Shown here: positions 1 through 7,950 of the stretch, in pieces
How the letters are laid out: every line of letters starts with the position of its first letter
How positions within the stretch are numbered: the first letter of the stretch is position 1
Assembly (NCBI GenBank): GCA_904501775.1
Contig: CAJGCJ010000046.1
Span: forward strand, 1 to 13,518
Source of the DNA: an uncultured Bacteroidaceae bacterium
GTDB taxonomy: Bacteria > Bacteroidota > Bacteroidia > Bacteroidales > Bacteroidaceae
Direction of reading: 5' to 3'
Length of the DNA: 13,518 nt
Made by a program: the position numbers and the translations under genes
Notes under the pieces: model-generated
The model's input: only the letters and a program-made list of their open reading frames with translations
What the model was told of the DNA's origin: nothing
The model's database searches: none

Positions 1-1748
1 ATCTTAGCAAGCTGCATGTCGTAATTCTCGAGGAAGATAATCTTACCTACGAACTCGGGACGACGAGAAATCTCTACAATACGCTTAATCAAGCCCTGAC
101 CAGCACCATCGTGGGGGTGAGCCTTACCTGCGAACAAGAAGATGATAGGACGCTTCTCGTTGTTAAGAATCTTAGAAAGACGCTCAAGGTCGGTAAAGAG
201 AAGGTGTGCACGCTTGTAAGTAGCGAAACGACGTGCAAAACCAATAACAAGAGCATCGGGGTTAATCTTGCTTACGATATCTACGATACGCATGGGATCG
301 CCCTGATTCTTGAGCCAGTTCTCGCTGAATGCCCTACGGATGTGCTCGATAAGACGCTTCTTGAGAGCTACGCGAGTCTCCCAGATTGTGCTGTTGGGAA
401 CATTCTGAATAGCCTCCCAGATAGAAGCATTTGACTGGTCGCCCATGAAGTTGGGATCGAAATATTTAGCATAGAGCTCTCTCCACTCGTTAGCTGCCCA
501 TGTGGGGAAGTGAACACCGTTTGTTACATAACCAACGTGGTTCTCAGCGGGGAAATAGCCTTTCCAGATACCTGCGAACATATCCTTAGAAACCTTACCG
601 TGAAGACGGCTAACACCATTGATCTCCTGACAAGTGTTGCAAGCAAATGTTGACATACAGAAACGCTCGTTTGCGTCACCGGCGTTGATACGGCCAAGGT
701 TCATAAGGTCGTCCCAAGTGATGTTGAGCTGAGCTGCATAACCCTTCATGTACTTGCCGAAGAGTGTTGCATCGAAATAGTCATGGCCTGCAGGAACAGG
801 TGTGTGAACAGTGTAAAGGCTTGATGAACGTACAATCTCCAATGCCTCCTCGTAAGAGAAACCATCCTTGATGTACTGTGTAAGACGGTAGAGATTGCAG
901 AGTGCTGCGTGACCCTCGTTGCAGTGATAGATATCCTTCTTGATACCGAGTTTCTCGAGCATGATCATACCACCGATACCGAGCAGAATCTCCTGCTTCA
1001 GACGGTTTTCCCAGTCACCACCATAAAGCTTGTGAGTGATAGGACGGTCGAACTCGCTGTTCATCTCGAAGTCAGTGTCGAGAAGATAGAGTGATACACG
1101 ACCTACATTCACTCTCCATACGTTAGCATGAACGAAGTAATCCATGAAGGGAACGCTCACTACCATAGGAGTGATGCCGTCAGCCTCGTATACGCGGTCG
1201 ATAGGAAGTGTGTTGAAGTTCTGTGCCTCGTAGTTGGCAATCTGTGAACCGTCCATTGAGAGCGACTGTGAGAAGTAGCCATAACGGTACAAGAAACCAA
1301 CAGCACACATGTCTACGTTAGAGTCTGAAGCCTCTTTCAAATAGTCACCGGCAAGAATACCAAGACCACCTGAATATATTTTCAATACATGAGAAAGACC
1401 ATACTCCATACAGAAGTATGCAACCGATGCACGCTCAGCGTTGGGCTTAACGTCCATATATGCGCGGAACTGTGCATATACCTCATCGAGTTTCTTAAGA
1501 ACGTTCTTGTTTTTAGCAAGCTCATCGAGCTTTTCTACACCAAGTTTCTCGAGCAAGAGAACAGGGTTCTCGACGCACTCCTCATAAAGTTTTGCATCGA
1601 GCATACGGAACAAGTCTTTTGCATCCTGGTTCCACTCCCACCAAAGGTTGTGTGCCAATTCATCGAGCTTTACAAGAGGCTCGGGGATGTACGACTTTAC
1701 ATTAATTGCTTTCCAAGCGGGTTGATTTGTGTTACTAATTGCAATCAT
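1..1748 (-). CDS. glgP: alpha-glucan (glycogen) phosphorylase, GT35 family, 3' end off window
   Basis: Phosphorolyses alpha-1,4-glucan chains (glycogen, maltodextrin) to glucose-1-phosphate in the cytoplasm. The frame is open from an ATG at 1748 to the window edge, giving 582 residues with no stop. It opens with a DUF3417-type N-terminal domain (residues about 20-75, with LAHNLWWEWN at 31-40). The phosphorylase core follows: SGGLGILAGDYLKEASD (126-142), HCNEGHAA (275-282), TNGVH (409-413) and GFARRFATYKRAH (503-515). Family members of this DUF3417 type are usually around 850 residues, so roughly a third is missing, including the lysine that binds pyridoxal phosphate; activity cannot be judged from the visible part. 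Codon use is strongly biased (CGT for Arg, AAC, TAC, almost no ATA), as in highly expressed genes. It lies 97 nt downstream of the glycogen synthase on the same strand and no consensus promoter of its own was seen, so co-transcription is likely, perhaps with attenuation. Confidence 0.93.
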   Translation of the reverse strand, partial: MIAISNTNQPAWKAINVKSYIPEPLVKLDELAHNLWWEWNQDAKDLFRMLDAKLYEECVENPVLLLEKLGVEKLDELAKNKNVLKKLDEVYAQFRAYMDVKPNAERASVAYFCMEYGLSHVLKIYSGGLGILAGDYLKEASDSNVDMCAVGFLYRYGYFSQSLSMDGSQIANYEAQNFNTLPIDRVYEADGITPMVVSVPFMDYFVHANVWRVNVGRVSLYLLDTDFEMNSEFDRPITHKLYGGDWENRLKQEILLGIGGMIMLEKLGIKKDIYHCNEGHAALCNLYRLTQYIKDGFSYEEALEIVRSSSLYTVHTPVPAGHDYFDATLFGKYMKGYAAQLNITWDDLMNLGRINAGDANERFCMSTFACNTCQEINGVSRLHGKVSKDMFAGIWKGYFPAENHVGYVTNGVHFPTWAANEWRELYAKYFDPNFMGDQSNASIWEAIQNVPNSTIWETRVALKKRLIEHIRRAFSENWLKNQGDPMRIVDIVSKINPDALVIGFARRFATYKRAHLLFTDLERLSKILNNEKRPIIFLFAGKAHPHDGAGQGLIKRIVEISRRPEFVGKIIFLENYDMQLAK

Positions 1749-1798
1749 ATTTATAATATATGGTTATTATTTTTGCACTTTACAACAAAAAATTTGTA

Positions 1799-1833
1799 AT
1801 TCTACCCGACACACCTTGATGCGCAGGCAGAAT
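1799..1833 (-). terminator. stem-loop with T-run between glycogen synthase and phosphorylase genes
   Basis: Read on the minus strand, ATTCTGCCTG pairs with CGGGTAGAAT over ten positions (two G-T wobbles). The stem continues as CGCA/TGTG around a six-base loop. A run of six T follows about seven bases after the stem (1787-1792). This is a moderately good intrinsic terminator or attenuator 13 nt after the synthase stop. The distance from stem to T-run is longer than ideal, so partial termination or mRNA 3'-end protection is as plausible as full termination. Folding was done by eye. Confidence 0.45.
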
Positions 1834-1845
1834 AACCGTTTTTAT

Positions 1846-3507
1846 TTATTTTCTTGATTCAGCAGCTCTAAGAGCGAAGTCATAAGCCCGTAAGTAGTTC
1901 TTAATGAAGTGTTTCCACAACGCTTTGTCGGCAAGTTTTACGGCTTTCGACCTATACTCGGCTACCTCTTTCTCAGAAATTTTTGCAAAGGTACAAATAA
2001 TTTTTGTAATAACATCGGCTGTTTCAAAATAGTTGCTATCATTTCTTTCAACAACCTCTACACCATCGCTCAGAAGGCCGTTTCGCTTTAGTTCTGAATT
2101 TACCCAAAGACCGAAGCCAGCCAAGTTTGTTGTAATTGTAGGAATATGGAACGCAACACTCTCAAGCGGAGTATAACCCCAAGGCTCGTAATATGAAGGA
2201 TATATGCTGAGGTCATTACCTATCAATACATCGTAATAATCCTTATTGAATATACCGTCGTTGCCTTTAAGATAACAGGGAACATAGATTACCTTCACGC
2301 GATTCTTGCCATCGTAATTGGCCAATCCCATACGGCGGATAGACACTGCAATGGCATCTTCGTTAAAATTGCAAAGATGGTGTGTGAGATAAGGATCGGC
2401 AAGTGGGGTATTCCACTCGTTGTCGCTCGATGCAAGACGTTTCTGCAAGTCGCCACGGCCACCGTCCGACCACGCAGGCACATCGATGAACGCAATCACA
2501 TCGCGCTCAAGTTCCTCGCACGCATTCAATCGGGCCATTGTCTCGAGGAAGAGGTCGATACCTTTGTTTCGCAACTCCATGCGGCCGCCAATACCAATCA
2601 AAAGAGCATCATCAGATATTTGTGAGCCGGTGAGGGCGCGGGCTACTCTCAAACGGAGAGCACGGGCCTCGTTGCGATGTTCGTCAAATTTTGCTCCGGT
2701 AGGAACAAAATCCTTCTCGAATCCGTTCTCAAGGATAACATCGATATCGCGTTCTATCAACTGGCTGCACTCCTTGGCAGTAAGTTCACTCACTGTTGTG
2801 AAGCAATCGACATTGTGCGCCGACTGTTTCTCGATAGAGTGTTTGGACTGCACGTTGAGTTCATCAGCCATCTGGTCGCCGTTATACTCTTCAAAGAAAT
2901 CATAAAGAGGCTTTCCGTTAGATGCGATAGAACGTCCTATGCTGGTTGCGTGGGTGGTAAAAATTGTACCTACAGCAGGCAGCACCTTCTTCAAATAGAG
3001 CGCAGCACTTCCGCTCTGCCACTCGTGAGCCTGCACCACTACATTATCCTTCTCGGTCAAATGGAACTTATAGAAGCTCTCTATCACGCATCCAACAGCA
3101 TAACCGAACATCACAGAGTCGTCATAGTCGCCATACGCATGTAATGAATCCACTTTGTAGTTATCCCAAAGCATATAGTAGAAACTCTCTTTCTCACTGA
3201 AATATGCGTCGAAATCGACAAGAATAACCTTTGGGCGACCGGGTATCTCCCAATAACCGCAACGCACCTTGAATTTTTCGTCAACAATGCTGTTGCGCCA
3301 CTTTTTCCACAAGCGTTTATCTTCGGTGAAAAGCGGATTATCATTTTCGGCCCACAAATCGGGACCTATATATACAACATTCAGGCCATCTACATGAGAC
3401 AAGGTCTCGGCCTTTGTAGAAAGCACTGTATAGATTCCACCAACCTTGTTACATACCTCCCAGCTAATCTCAAAGAGATAATTGGGGAGCATCAAATCTT
3501 TTTTCAT
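1846..3507 (-). CDS. glycogen synthase, eukaryote-like GT3 family
   Basis: Transfers glucose from a nucleotide sugar (UDP-glucose in characterised GT3 enzymes) to the non-reducing end of glycogen, in the cytoplasm. The 553-residue protein carries the GT3 N-terminal signature (FEISWEVCNKVGGIYTVLS, residues 12-30), a conserved FTTHATSIGR segment (183-192), basic residues R309 and K315 in GGRMELRNKGIDLF, and the E-x7-E retaining-glycosyltransferase motif as YYEPWGYTPLE (E441 and E449). It is not the usual bacterial GT5 GlgA, which starts with a KTGGLGDV-type motif, so no glgA symbol is given. It lacks the long regulatory extensions of fungal and animal enzymes and is full length for the Bacteroidetes form. 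It lies 146 nt downstream of the ATPase operon and directly upstream of the phosphorylase. No clear TAnnTTTG promoter was seen before it; either it uses a non-consensus one or it depends on read-through past two hairpins. Confidence 0.92.
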   Translation of the reverse strand: MKKDLMLPNYLFEISWEVCNKVGGIYTVLSTKAETLSHVDGLNVVYIGPDLWAENDNPLFTEDKRLWKKWRNSIVDEKFKVRCGYWEIPGRPKVILVDFDAYFSEKESFYYMLWDNYKVDSLHAYGDYDDSVMFGYAVGCVIESFYKFHLTEKDNVVVQAHEWQSGSAALYLKKVLPAVGTIFTTHATSIGRSIASNGKPLYDFFEEYNGDQMADELNVQSKHSIEKQSAHNVDCFTTVSELTAKECSQLIERDIDVILENGFEKDFVPTGAKFDEHRNEARALRLRVARALTGSQISDDALLIGIGGRMELRNKGIDLFLETMARLNACEELERDVIAFIDVPAWSDGGRGDLQKRLASSDNEWNTPLADPYLTHHLCNFNEDAIAVSIRRMGLANYDGKNRVKVIYVPCYLKGNDGIFNKDYYDVLIGNDLSIYPSYYEPWGYTPLESVAFHIPTITTNLAGFGLWVNSELKRNGLLSDGVEVVERNDSNYFETADVITKIICTFAKISEKEVAEYRSKAVKLADKALWKHFIKNYLRAYDFALRAAESRK

Positions 3508-3549
3508 TTATAAAATATGTATTATAATCACTTTATATTGGCACTCAGA

Positions 3550-3583
3550 AACGGGGGTTCCACCAAATGATGGGACCCTCGTT
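3550..3583 (-). terminator. strong stem-loop upstream of glycogen synthase
   Basis: On the minus strand a hairpin forms with AACG/CGTT at the base, then GGGT/ACCC, then CCATC/GGTGG (one T-G wobble) around an ATTT loop, with two single mismatches between blocks. It is GC-rich inside an AT-rich spacer and close to symmetric, so it would also fold in plus-strand RNA. There is no long T-run after it, only three T. It could be a terminator for the ATPase operon, an mRNA stabiliser or processing element, or a leader structure for the synthase gene. Confidence 0.4.
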
Positions 3584-3596
3584 ATCCGATGTAAGC

Positions 3597-3630
3597 AAAG
3601 AGGAGCAGAAAACAGGTCCACTCCCTCTTT
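3597..3630 (-). terminator. stem-loop just after V-ATPase subunit K
   Basis: Twenty-three bases past the subunit K stop, AAAGAGGGAG pairs with CTCCTCTTT, giving nine base pairs with one bulged G and a loop of about 15 nt. No T-run follows, so it is a weak intrinsic terminator by rule, but its position at the end of the operon fits a 3'-end or mRNA-stability structure. It is followed 13 nt later by the stronger hairpin at 3550-3583. Folded by eye. Confidence 0.35.
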
Positions 3631-3653
3631 ATAACAATTTTATCCTTTAAATA

Positions 3654-4124
3654 TTATGCAACTACTGCACTCGACATAAAGAATGCCGCACCCACAGCAA
3701 CGATAGCATAAAGCTCGGGGAACACTGCGAAAGTAAGAGTACTACCCAAAGCATTGTTACCCTGACCGATAGAGACAATACCGTTTGCACAAACCTGTCC
3801 CTGACGAATAGCCGAGAAGAGACCTACAAGACCGATTGCTATACCTGATGCCAACACAGAGGCTGCCTGAATACCTGTAATCTCAGGAGTGAGAACCGGG
3901 TTGATTGATGCAAAGATAAAGTAACCTGCAAAACCATAAAGACCCTGACTACCGGGAAGAGCCGAAAGCATGATGAAATTACCGAATGCACCGGGATTCT
4001 TCTTCAAAGCGCCAACTGCCGCATTACCAGCAATAGTTACACCGTATGCACTACCGATACCCGAAAGACTGATCATCAAAGCGATACCAATGTAGGCGAT
4101 CAATAAGTTCATTGTCATTTCCAT
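3654..4124 (-). CDS. atpK: V-type ATP synthase subunit K (c-ring proteolipid)
   Basis: Forms the membrane rotor ring that carries ions through the Vo sector. At 156 residues it is a duplicated, four-helix proteolipid, the same size as Enterococcus hirae NtpK. Helices lie at about 6-28, 47-75, 84-108 and 126-152. The first hairpin has lost the ion-binding carboxylate (LPGSQGLYGF, 56-65); the second keeps it as E137 in FPELYAIV, so each protomer carries one ion site. S59, Q60 and Q108 sit where E. hirae NtpK has Na+-coordinating T64, Q65 and Q110, which suggests possible sodium binding (alignment by eye). It is the last gene of the operon, after a 46-nt AT-rich gap that is the longest inside the operon; an independent translation start here would suit the high copy number of this subunit. 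Synonym ntpK. Confidence 0.95.
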   Translation of the reverse strand: MEMTMNLLIAYIGIALMISLSGIGSAYGVTIAGNAAVGALKKNPGAFGNFIMLSALPGSQGLYGFAGYFIFASINPVLTPEITGIQAASVLASGIAIGLVGLFSAIRQGQVCANGIVSIGQGNNALGSTLTFAVFPELYAIVAVGAAFFMSSAVVA

Positions 4125-4170
4125 AGTTGTAATTGATTTTAATATTATTATTATTTATATTTACTGATTA

Positions 4171-6000
4171 TTATTTTTTAAAAGGCTTGTAAGCAGTGCC
4201 ACCACCCTCGTAGCCTGCGTTCTTAAAGAACTCGACAAAGGTAAGGCGGATGGGATGTACAAAAGCACCGAGCACATTCATGAACATATTTATGCAGTGT
4301 CCGACAACAAAAATGAGCACTGTAACGATTGTACCTACAACGGGAACATCGGGACTCATACCTGTAGCCAATTGGTTGAACACCATTGCAAGCACACCAC
4401 CCGAGAGACCCAAAGCGAATAGTCGCATATATGAGAGCATATCGCCAAGCAATCCTGTGGCCATGTTATATGTGTCCCACAATCCAAGGCCAATGTTCAT
4501 GAAGATATTCTTTCCGGGAGAGTTGAGCAGGAAGATGCCTACTGCACCAATGCCCATAAGGATATACAACAGGGTAACATTCACCGATGGCATAAAGAAC
4601 ATCACAACAGCCGACAGCAGCAGTATGAGCCATCCCACAGTAGAGAGGGCATACTTGAAGCCCAACTGTATTGTCTGATTGACCATCTTCAATATCATCG
4701 CGAAGGCAATCTGTATACCTCCGAGGATGAACGAGAGGTTAAACAATGTCGAGTTTGTATCATTCTGTACGCCTGTTTCGGGGTCTACATAGGCCAATGA
4801 CAGATTGTCGCGCCACCACTCCACGAACGGCAGTCCGCAGTCGTAGACACTGAATCCAAAGAATGAACCTGTTAGCGAGCCACACGCAATAGTAGATAAT
4901 CCCAATGTCAACGCAAGGTTAACATATCCGCGCATGCCCTTCAACTTACCCGACAGGATAACGGCAAGTGCCGCAATGCTTATCACGAGTCCATAGCCCA
5001 TATCTCCAAGACAGAGTCCGAAGAATATCATATAGAAGGGCGCAAAGAACGGGGTGAGGTCGAGCTCGTTGTACTTAGGCAGCATATATAGCTCACAGAT
5101 AGGCTCGAAGAGTCTGAAGAATGCATTGTTCTTGAAACGGATAGGTACATCGTCACCGGGTTGCGGCTCACTGAACTCATAATAGACAGGCTCTTTCGAA
5201 AGCATGTCGTTCAAAGAGTCCTTTTCCTCTTGAGGAACCCATCCCTGCAAAAGAACAAGTTTGTCGTCACTCAATCTCTCGCCATTCAGTTCAAGGCGCG
5301 AGAACTCCATATTATGCTGCAGTTCCACGATAGCCGCTCTTATGGCAGGCAGCTTTTCATTGGCATACGAAGCCAACTGCTCTTCAAGGAGCTTAAGCTC
5401 TACCTGCAGACGCTCGGCCTCGCTCTTCAATGCCGACAACGACCTTGAAGGAATTCTTACAAGTTCGGCATCCACATCAACCTCTACTACATCGGCCGAT
5501 GTTACTGTAACGAAATAGACACGTGTAGAGACCTGCTTAATTATTACAGCGTTATATTTCTCGCACCACGCATTGTCGAATGCCCTTAGGGTTGTACTGT
5601 ACAAATTGATGTAGTAACCCTCGTTCTTCAATGCATCGAGCAATGATATGTCAAAATCGCCCCATGGCTCAAGAATAGAAATTTCTTTTTCTACAGCCAT
5701 AAGAGTCTGCCTCATCTTATCAGATGTTGCGAATATCTCATCTACGCGGTTGGCTATTTCCGACACTCCACAGGCCGATGCAGCGACATCTTTCTGCTCG
5801 GGAGCATATCTCTCCAATGTCTTGACCAGACGCGAGTAACGGTTATAGTCGGCAAACATCTGTTGCAGCTGCTTTGACTCGACAGCACCTTTATTGTTCA
5901 ACTCTACATGCAGCACACCGGCAGCACGCAACTTGAGCAGAAATTCCTTATAATCCTTGTGATATATAAGTGCTGTGAGTTTATTCATCTTACTTATCAT
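4171..6000 (-). CDS. atpI: V-type ATP synthase subunit I (a-subunit, stator ion channel)
   Basis: Static membrane subunit that provides the ion half-channels against the K ring and anchors the peripheral stalks. It has 609 residues: a cytoplasmic, partly coiled-coil N-terminal half (1-310; coil about 185-235) and a membrane half with about seven or eight helices (about 315-580). Conserved features include GDMGYG (332-337), the channel arginine R526 in DMLSYMRLFALGLS, and a second conserved arginine R585 in VHPIRLTFVEFF near the C-terminus, ending with the family's Gly-rich tail (598-601). The first ATG is preferred over M5 because MISKMxKL is typical of the family and because it overlaps the subunit D stop as ATGA, implying translational coupling. 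The gene ends in tandem stops (TAA TAA). Synonym ntpI. Confidence 0.95.
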   Translation of the reverse strand: MISKMNKLTALIYHKDYKEFLLKLRAAGVLHVELNNKGAVESKQLQQMFADYNRYSRLVKTLERYAPEQKDVAASACGVSEIANRVDEIFATSDKMRQTLMAVEKEISILEPWGDFDISLLDALKNEGYYINLYSTTLRAFDNAWCEKYNAVIIKQVSTRVYFVTVTSADVVEVDVDAELVRIPSRSLSALKSEAERLQVELKLLEEQLASYANEKLPAIRAAIVELQHNMEFSRLELNGERLSDDKLVLLQGWVPQEEKDSLNDMLSKEPVYYEFSEPQPGDDVPIRFKNNAFFRLFEPICELYMLPKYNELDLTPFFAPFYMIFFGLCLGDMGYGLVISIAALAVILSGKLKGMRGYVNLALTLGLSTIACGSLTGSFFGFSVYDCGLPFVEWWRDNLSLAYVDPETGVQNDTNSTLFNLSFILGGIQIAFAMILKMVNQTIQLGFKYALSTVGWLILLLSAVVMFFMPSVNVTLLYILMGIGAVGIFLLNSPGKNIFMNIGLGLWDTYNMATGLLGDMLSYMRLFALGLSGGVLAMVFNQLATGMSPDVPVVGTIVTVLIFVVGHCINMFMNVLGAFVHPIRLTFVEFFKNAGYEGGGTAYKPFKK

Positions 6001-6599
6001 GCTCTCACCTCCTCTCTTTGCTCCAACAACGACTTGAGAATCTTCTGTGATGACTTCGAGAGATTCTCCTCATCCTCCATAAAGCGTTTGATTTTACGAA
6101 TAGCATCCTGATATCCGGGTATCTGCACCTTTTCGAACAGGTTAACCTTCTGAGTGGTTTTCTTTCGGGCAACTTCGAGAAGTGTCAATTTGCGGCTTAA
6201 CAAGTCGCGACGTATCGCTGTCATTGCCATCTGTTTAAGCAGTTCTATGCCATCGGCATACCACTTGGGCGAATTGAACATACTGTATCGGGCAACAACA
6301 AACTCGGCATCCTTAAGAACGGGTACCAGAACACCGGCAACCTTCTTTCGGTCTACAATGAGTTTTCCAGTCTTCACAAGCGACGGGTCGAACTCGTTCC
6401 ACAACATAAACAACGCACGATATTGTTCCAACTGACGAGCATACTCCTCGTCGTGTAGTTCCATTTCGTCCTTACATCTCTTTACCTCAATGCGCAACGC
6501 ACTCTCCTTACTTTTTATAATAGGGAGGGTTCTCTGGCGCATTTTCAGCTGTTTCTCGAGATGCTGAAGCGATGTTTTATTATATTGGAATGAAATCAT
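5997..6599 (-). CDS. atpD: V-type ATP synthase subunit D (central rotor shaft)
   Basis: Central-stalk subunit that rotates inside the A3B3 head and transmits torque to the c-ring. The 200-residue protein is almost entirely helical, as expected for two long antiparallel coils. The N-terminal helix (about 8-65) contains LPIIKSKESALRIEV, and the C-terminal helix (about 125-198) contains the family's TTQKVNLFEKVQIPGY (148-163) and IKRFMEDEE. Length matches the usual 200-220. This is the V-type D subunit, not the F-type beta subunit that shares the atpD symbol. Its stop overlaps the subunit I start by four bases, and it starts 11 nt after the subunit B stop. The usual shaft partner, subunit F, is not encoded in this operon. 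Synonym ntpD. Confidence 0.93.
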   Translation of the reverse strand: MISFQYNKTSLQHLEKQLKMRQRTLPIIKSKESALRIEVKRCKDEMELHDEEYARQLEQYRALFMLWNEFDPSLVKTGKLIVDRKKVAGVLVPVLKDAEFVVARYSMFNSPKWYADGIELLKQMAMTAIRRDLLSRKLTLLEVARKKTTQKVNLFEKVQIPGYQDAIRKIKRFMEDEENLSKSSQKILKSLLEQREEVRA

Positions 6600-6610
6600 T
6601 ATGACTTTTT

Positions 6611-7930
6611 TTATTTTACCCAGTGAGCGTCGACAAATTCTTTACGGATATTAACCTCCTCGGGTTTGAAATAGGTCGAGAAGAGTTTCCATGTAACATC
6701 GAGCATCTCGGTAGTATTCAGGTTCACATCAATGGCAAGCAGCTTGTCGGAATAATCCTTGGCAAATGCCAATGTACGTTTATCATAGTCGGTGAGGTCG
6801 AAACCGTTCTCCAATTTTGTCTTGGCGTTAGCAGCATCGGCATAGAGACGGACTGCCGCATTCATCACCTGAGGATGGTCTTTACGGGTCTTCTTACCTG
6901 CTACCAGCTGTTTCAAACGAGAGAGTGAGCGGAAGGGGTCTACAACAACCTTACCGATATCACTGTCGCGGCGCAAGAAGAGCTGACCCTCGGTGATATA
7001 ACCGGTGTTGTCGGGCACAGCGTGTGTGATATCGCCACCCGAAAGCGTTGTCACAGCAATGATAGTGATTGAACCGCCCGAGGGGAACTGCACTGCCTTC
7101 TCGTATATCTTTGCAAGGTCTGAATATAGTGAACCGGGCATAGAGTCCTTAGAAGGAATCTGGTCCATACGGTTAGAGACGATAGACAAAGCGTCGGCAT
7201 ACATTGTCATGTCTGTAAGAAGCACCAAAACCTTTTGGTTCTTCTCGACAGCAAAATACTCGGCTGCGGTAAGTGCCATATCAGGTATAAGAAGACGCTC
7301 CACGGCGGGGTCTTCTGTAGTATTCATGAAACAGATAATGCGGTCGAGCGCACCAGCATTAGAGAAGAGGTTCTTGAAGTAGAGGTAGTCATCATTTGTC
7401 ATACCCATACCTCCAAGAATAATCTTGTCGGTCTCGGCACGCATGGCCACGTTAGCCATAACTTGGTTATAGGGCTGGTCGGGATCGGCAAAGAAAGGAA
7501 TCTTCTGTCCTGTCACAAGAGTATTGTTGAGGTCAATACCTGCAATACCTGTCGCAATAAGTTCAGAAGGCTGTTTACGACGTACGGGGTTAACCGAAGG
7601 ACCACCAATCTCGACCTCAGTTCCCTCTACTGCGGGACCGCCATCGATGGGGTCGCCATAAGCATTGAAAAAACGTCCTGCAAGCTGGTCGCTCACCTTC
7701 AACGAAGGAGCTTTACCAAGGAACACCACCTCGGCATTTGTAGGAATACCGCCTGTTCCCTCGAACACCTGTAAAGTAACCTCGTCGCCCATTATCTTAA
7801 CCACCTGAGCCAACTTGCCGTTAACGGTTGCAAGTTCATCATATCCTACACCGCTTGCATTGAGCGAGCAGGTAGCCTTGGTTATTGAGTTGATTTTTGT
7901 ATATATTTTCTTAAAAGCCTCAGTTGCCAT
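6611..7930 (-). CDS. atpB: V-type ATP synthase subunit B (non-catalytic head subunit)
   Basis: Alternates with subunit A in the A3B3 hexamer and contributes to the A/B interface nucleotide sites. The 439-residue protein has an N-terminal beta-barrel (about 15-80), a RecA-like domain and a helical C-terminus. As in other V-type B subunits there is no Walker A lysine: the P-loop position reads FFADPDQPYNQ (146-156). Other family features are ALDRIICFMN (194-203), LVLLTDMTMYADAL (235-248), DITHAVPDNTGYITEGQ (300-316) and SLSRL with R338 as the probable arginine finger. It is slightly shorter than typical archaeal or Enterococcus forms (about 455-465). It sits 20 nt after subunit A and 11 nt before D, in the order usual for V-ATPases. 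Synonym ntpB. Confidence 0.95.
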   Translation of the reverse strand: MATEAFKKIYTKINSITKATCSLNASGVGYDELATVNGKLAQVVKIMGDEVTLQVFEGTGGIPTNAEVVFLGKAPSLKVSDQLAGRFFNAYGDPIDGGPAVEGTEVEIGGPSVNPVRRKQPSELIATGIAGIDLNNTLVTGQKIPFFADPDQPYNQVMANVAMRAETDKIILGGMGMTNDDYLYFKNLFSNAGALDRIICFMNTTEDPAVERLLIPDMALTAAEYFAVEKNQKVLVLLTDMTMYADALSIVSNRMDQIPSKDSMPGSLYSDLAKIYEKAVQFPSGGSITIIAVTTLSGGDITHAVPDNTGYITEGQLFLRRDSDIGKVVVDPFRSLSRLKQLVAGKKTRKDHPQVMNAAVRLYADAANAKTKLENGFDLTDYDKRTLAFAKDYSDKLLAIDVNLNTTEMLDVTWKLFSTYFKPEEVNIRKEFVDAHWVK

Positions 7931-7950
7931 AATTTTTGAGTCTTATATGA

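Noticed and set aside
111..1799. Plus-strand frames of 61-136 codons in the first 1.8 kb
   Set aside because: The continuous minus-strand phosphorylase frame with conserved motifs explains this region; the plus-strand frames are shadows.
2420..3144. Overlapping plus-strand frames of 155-161 codons opposite the glycogen synthase
   Set aside because: They are mirror frames of the GT3 synthase, Ser/Arg-rich or Leu/Val-rich without family features, and lack promoters.
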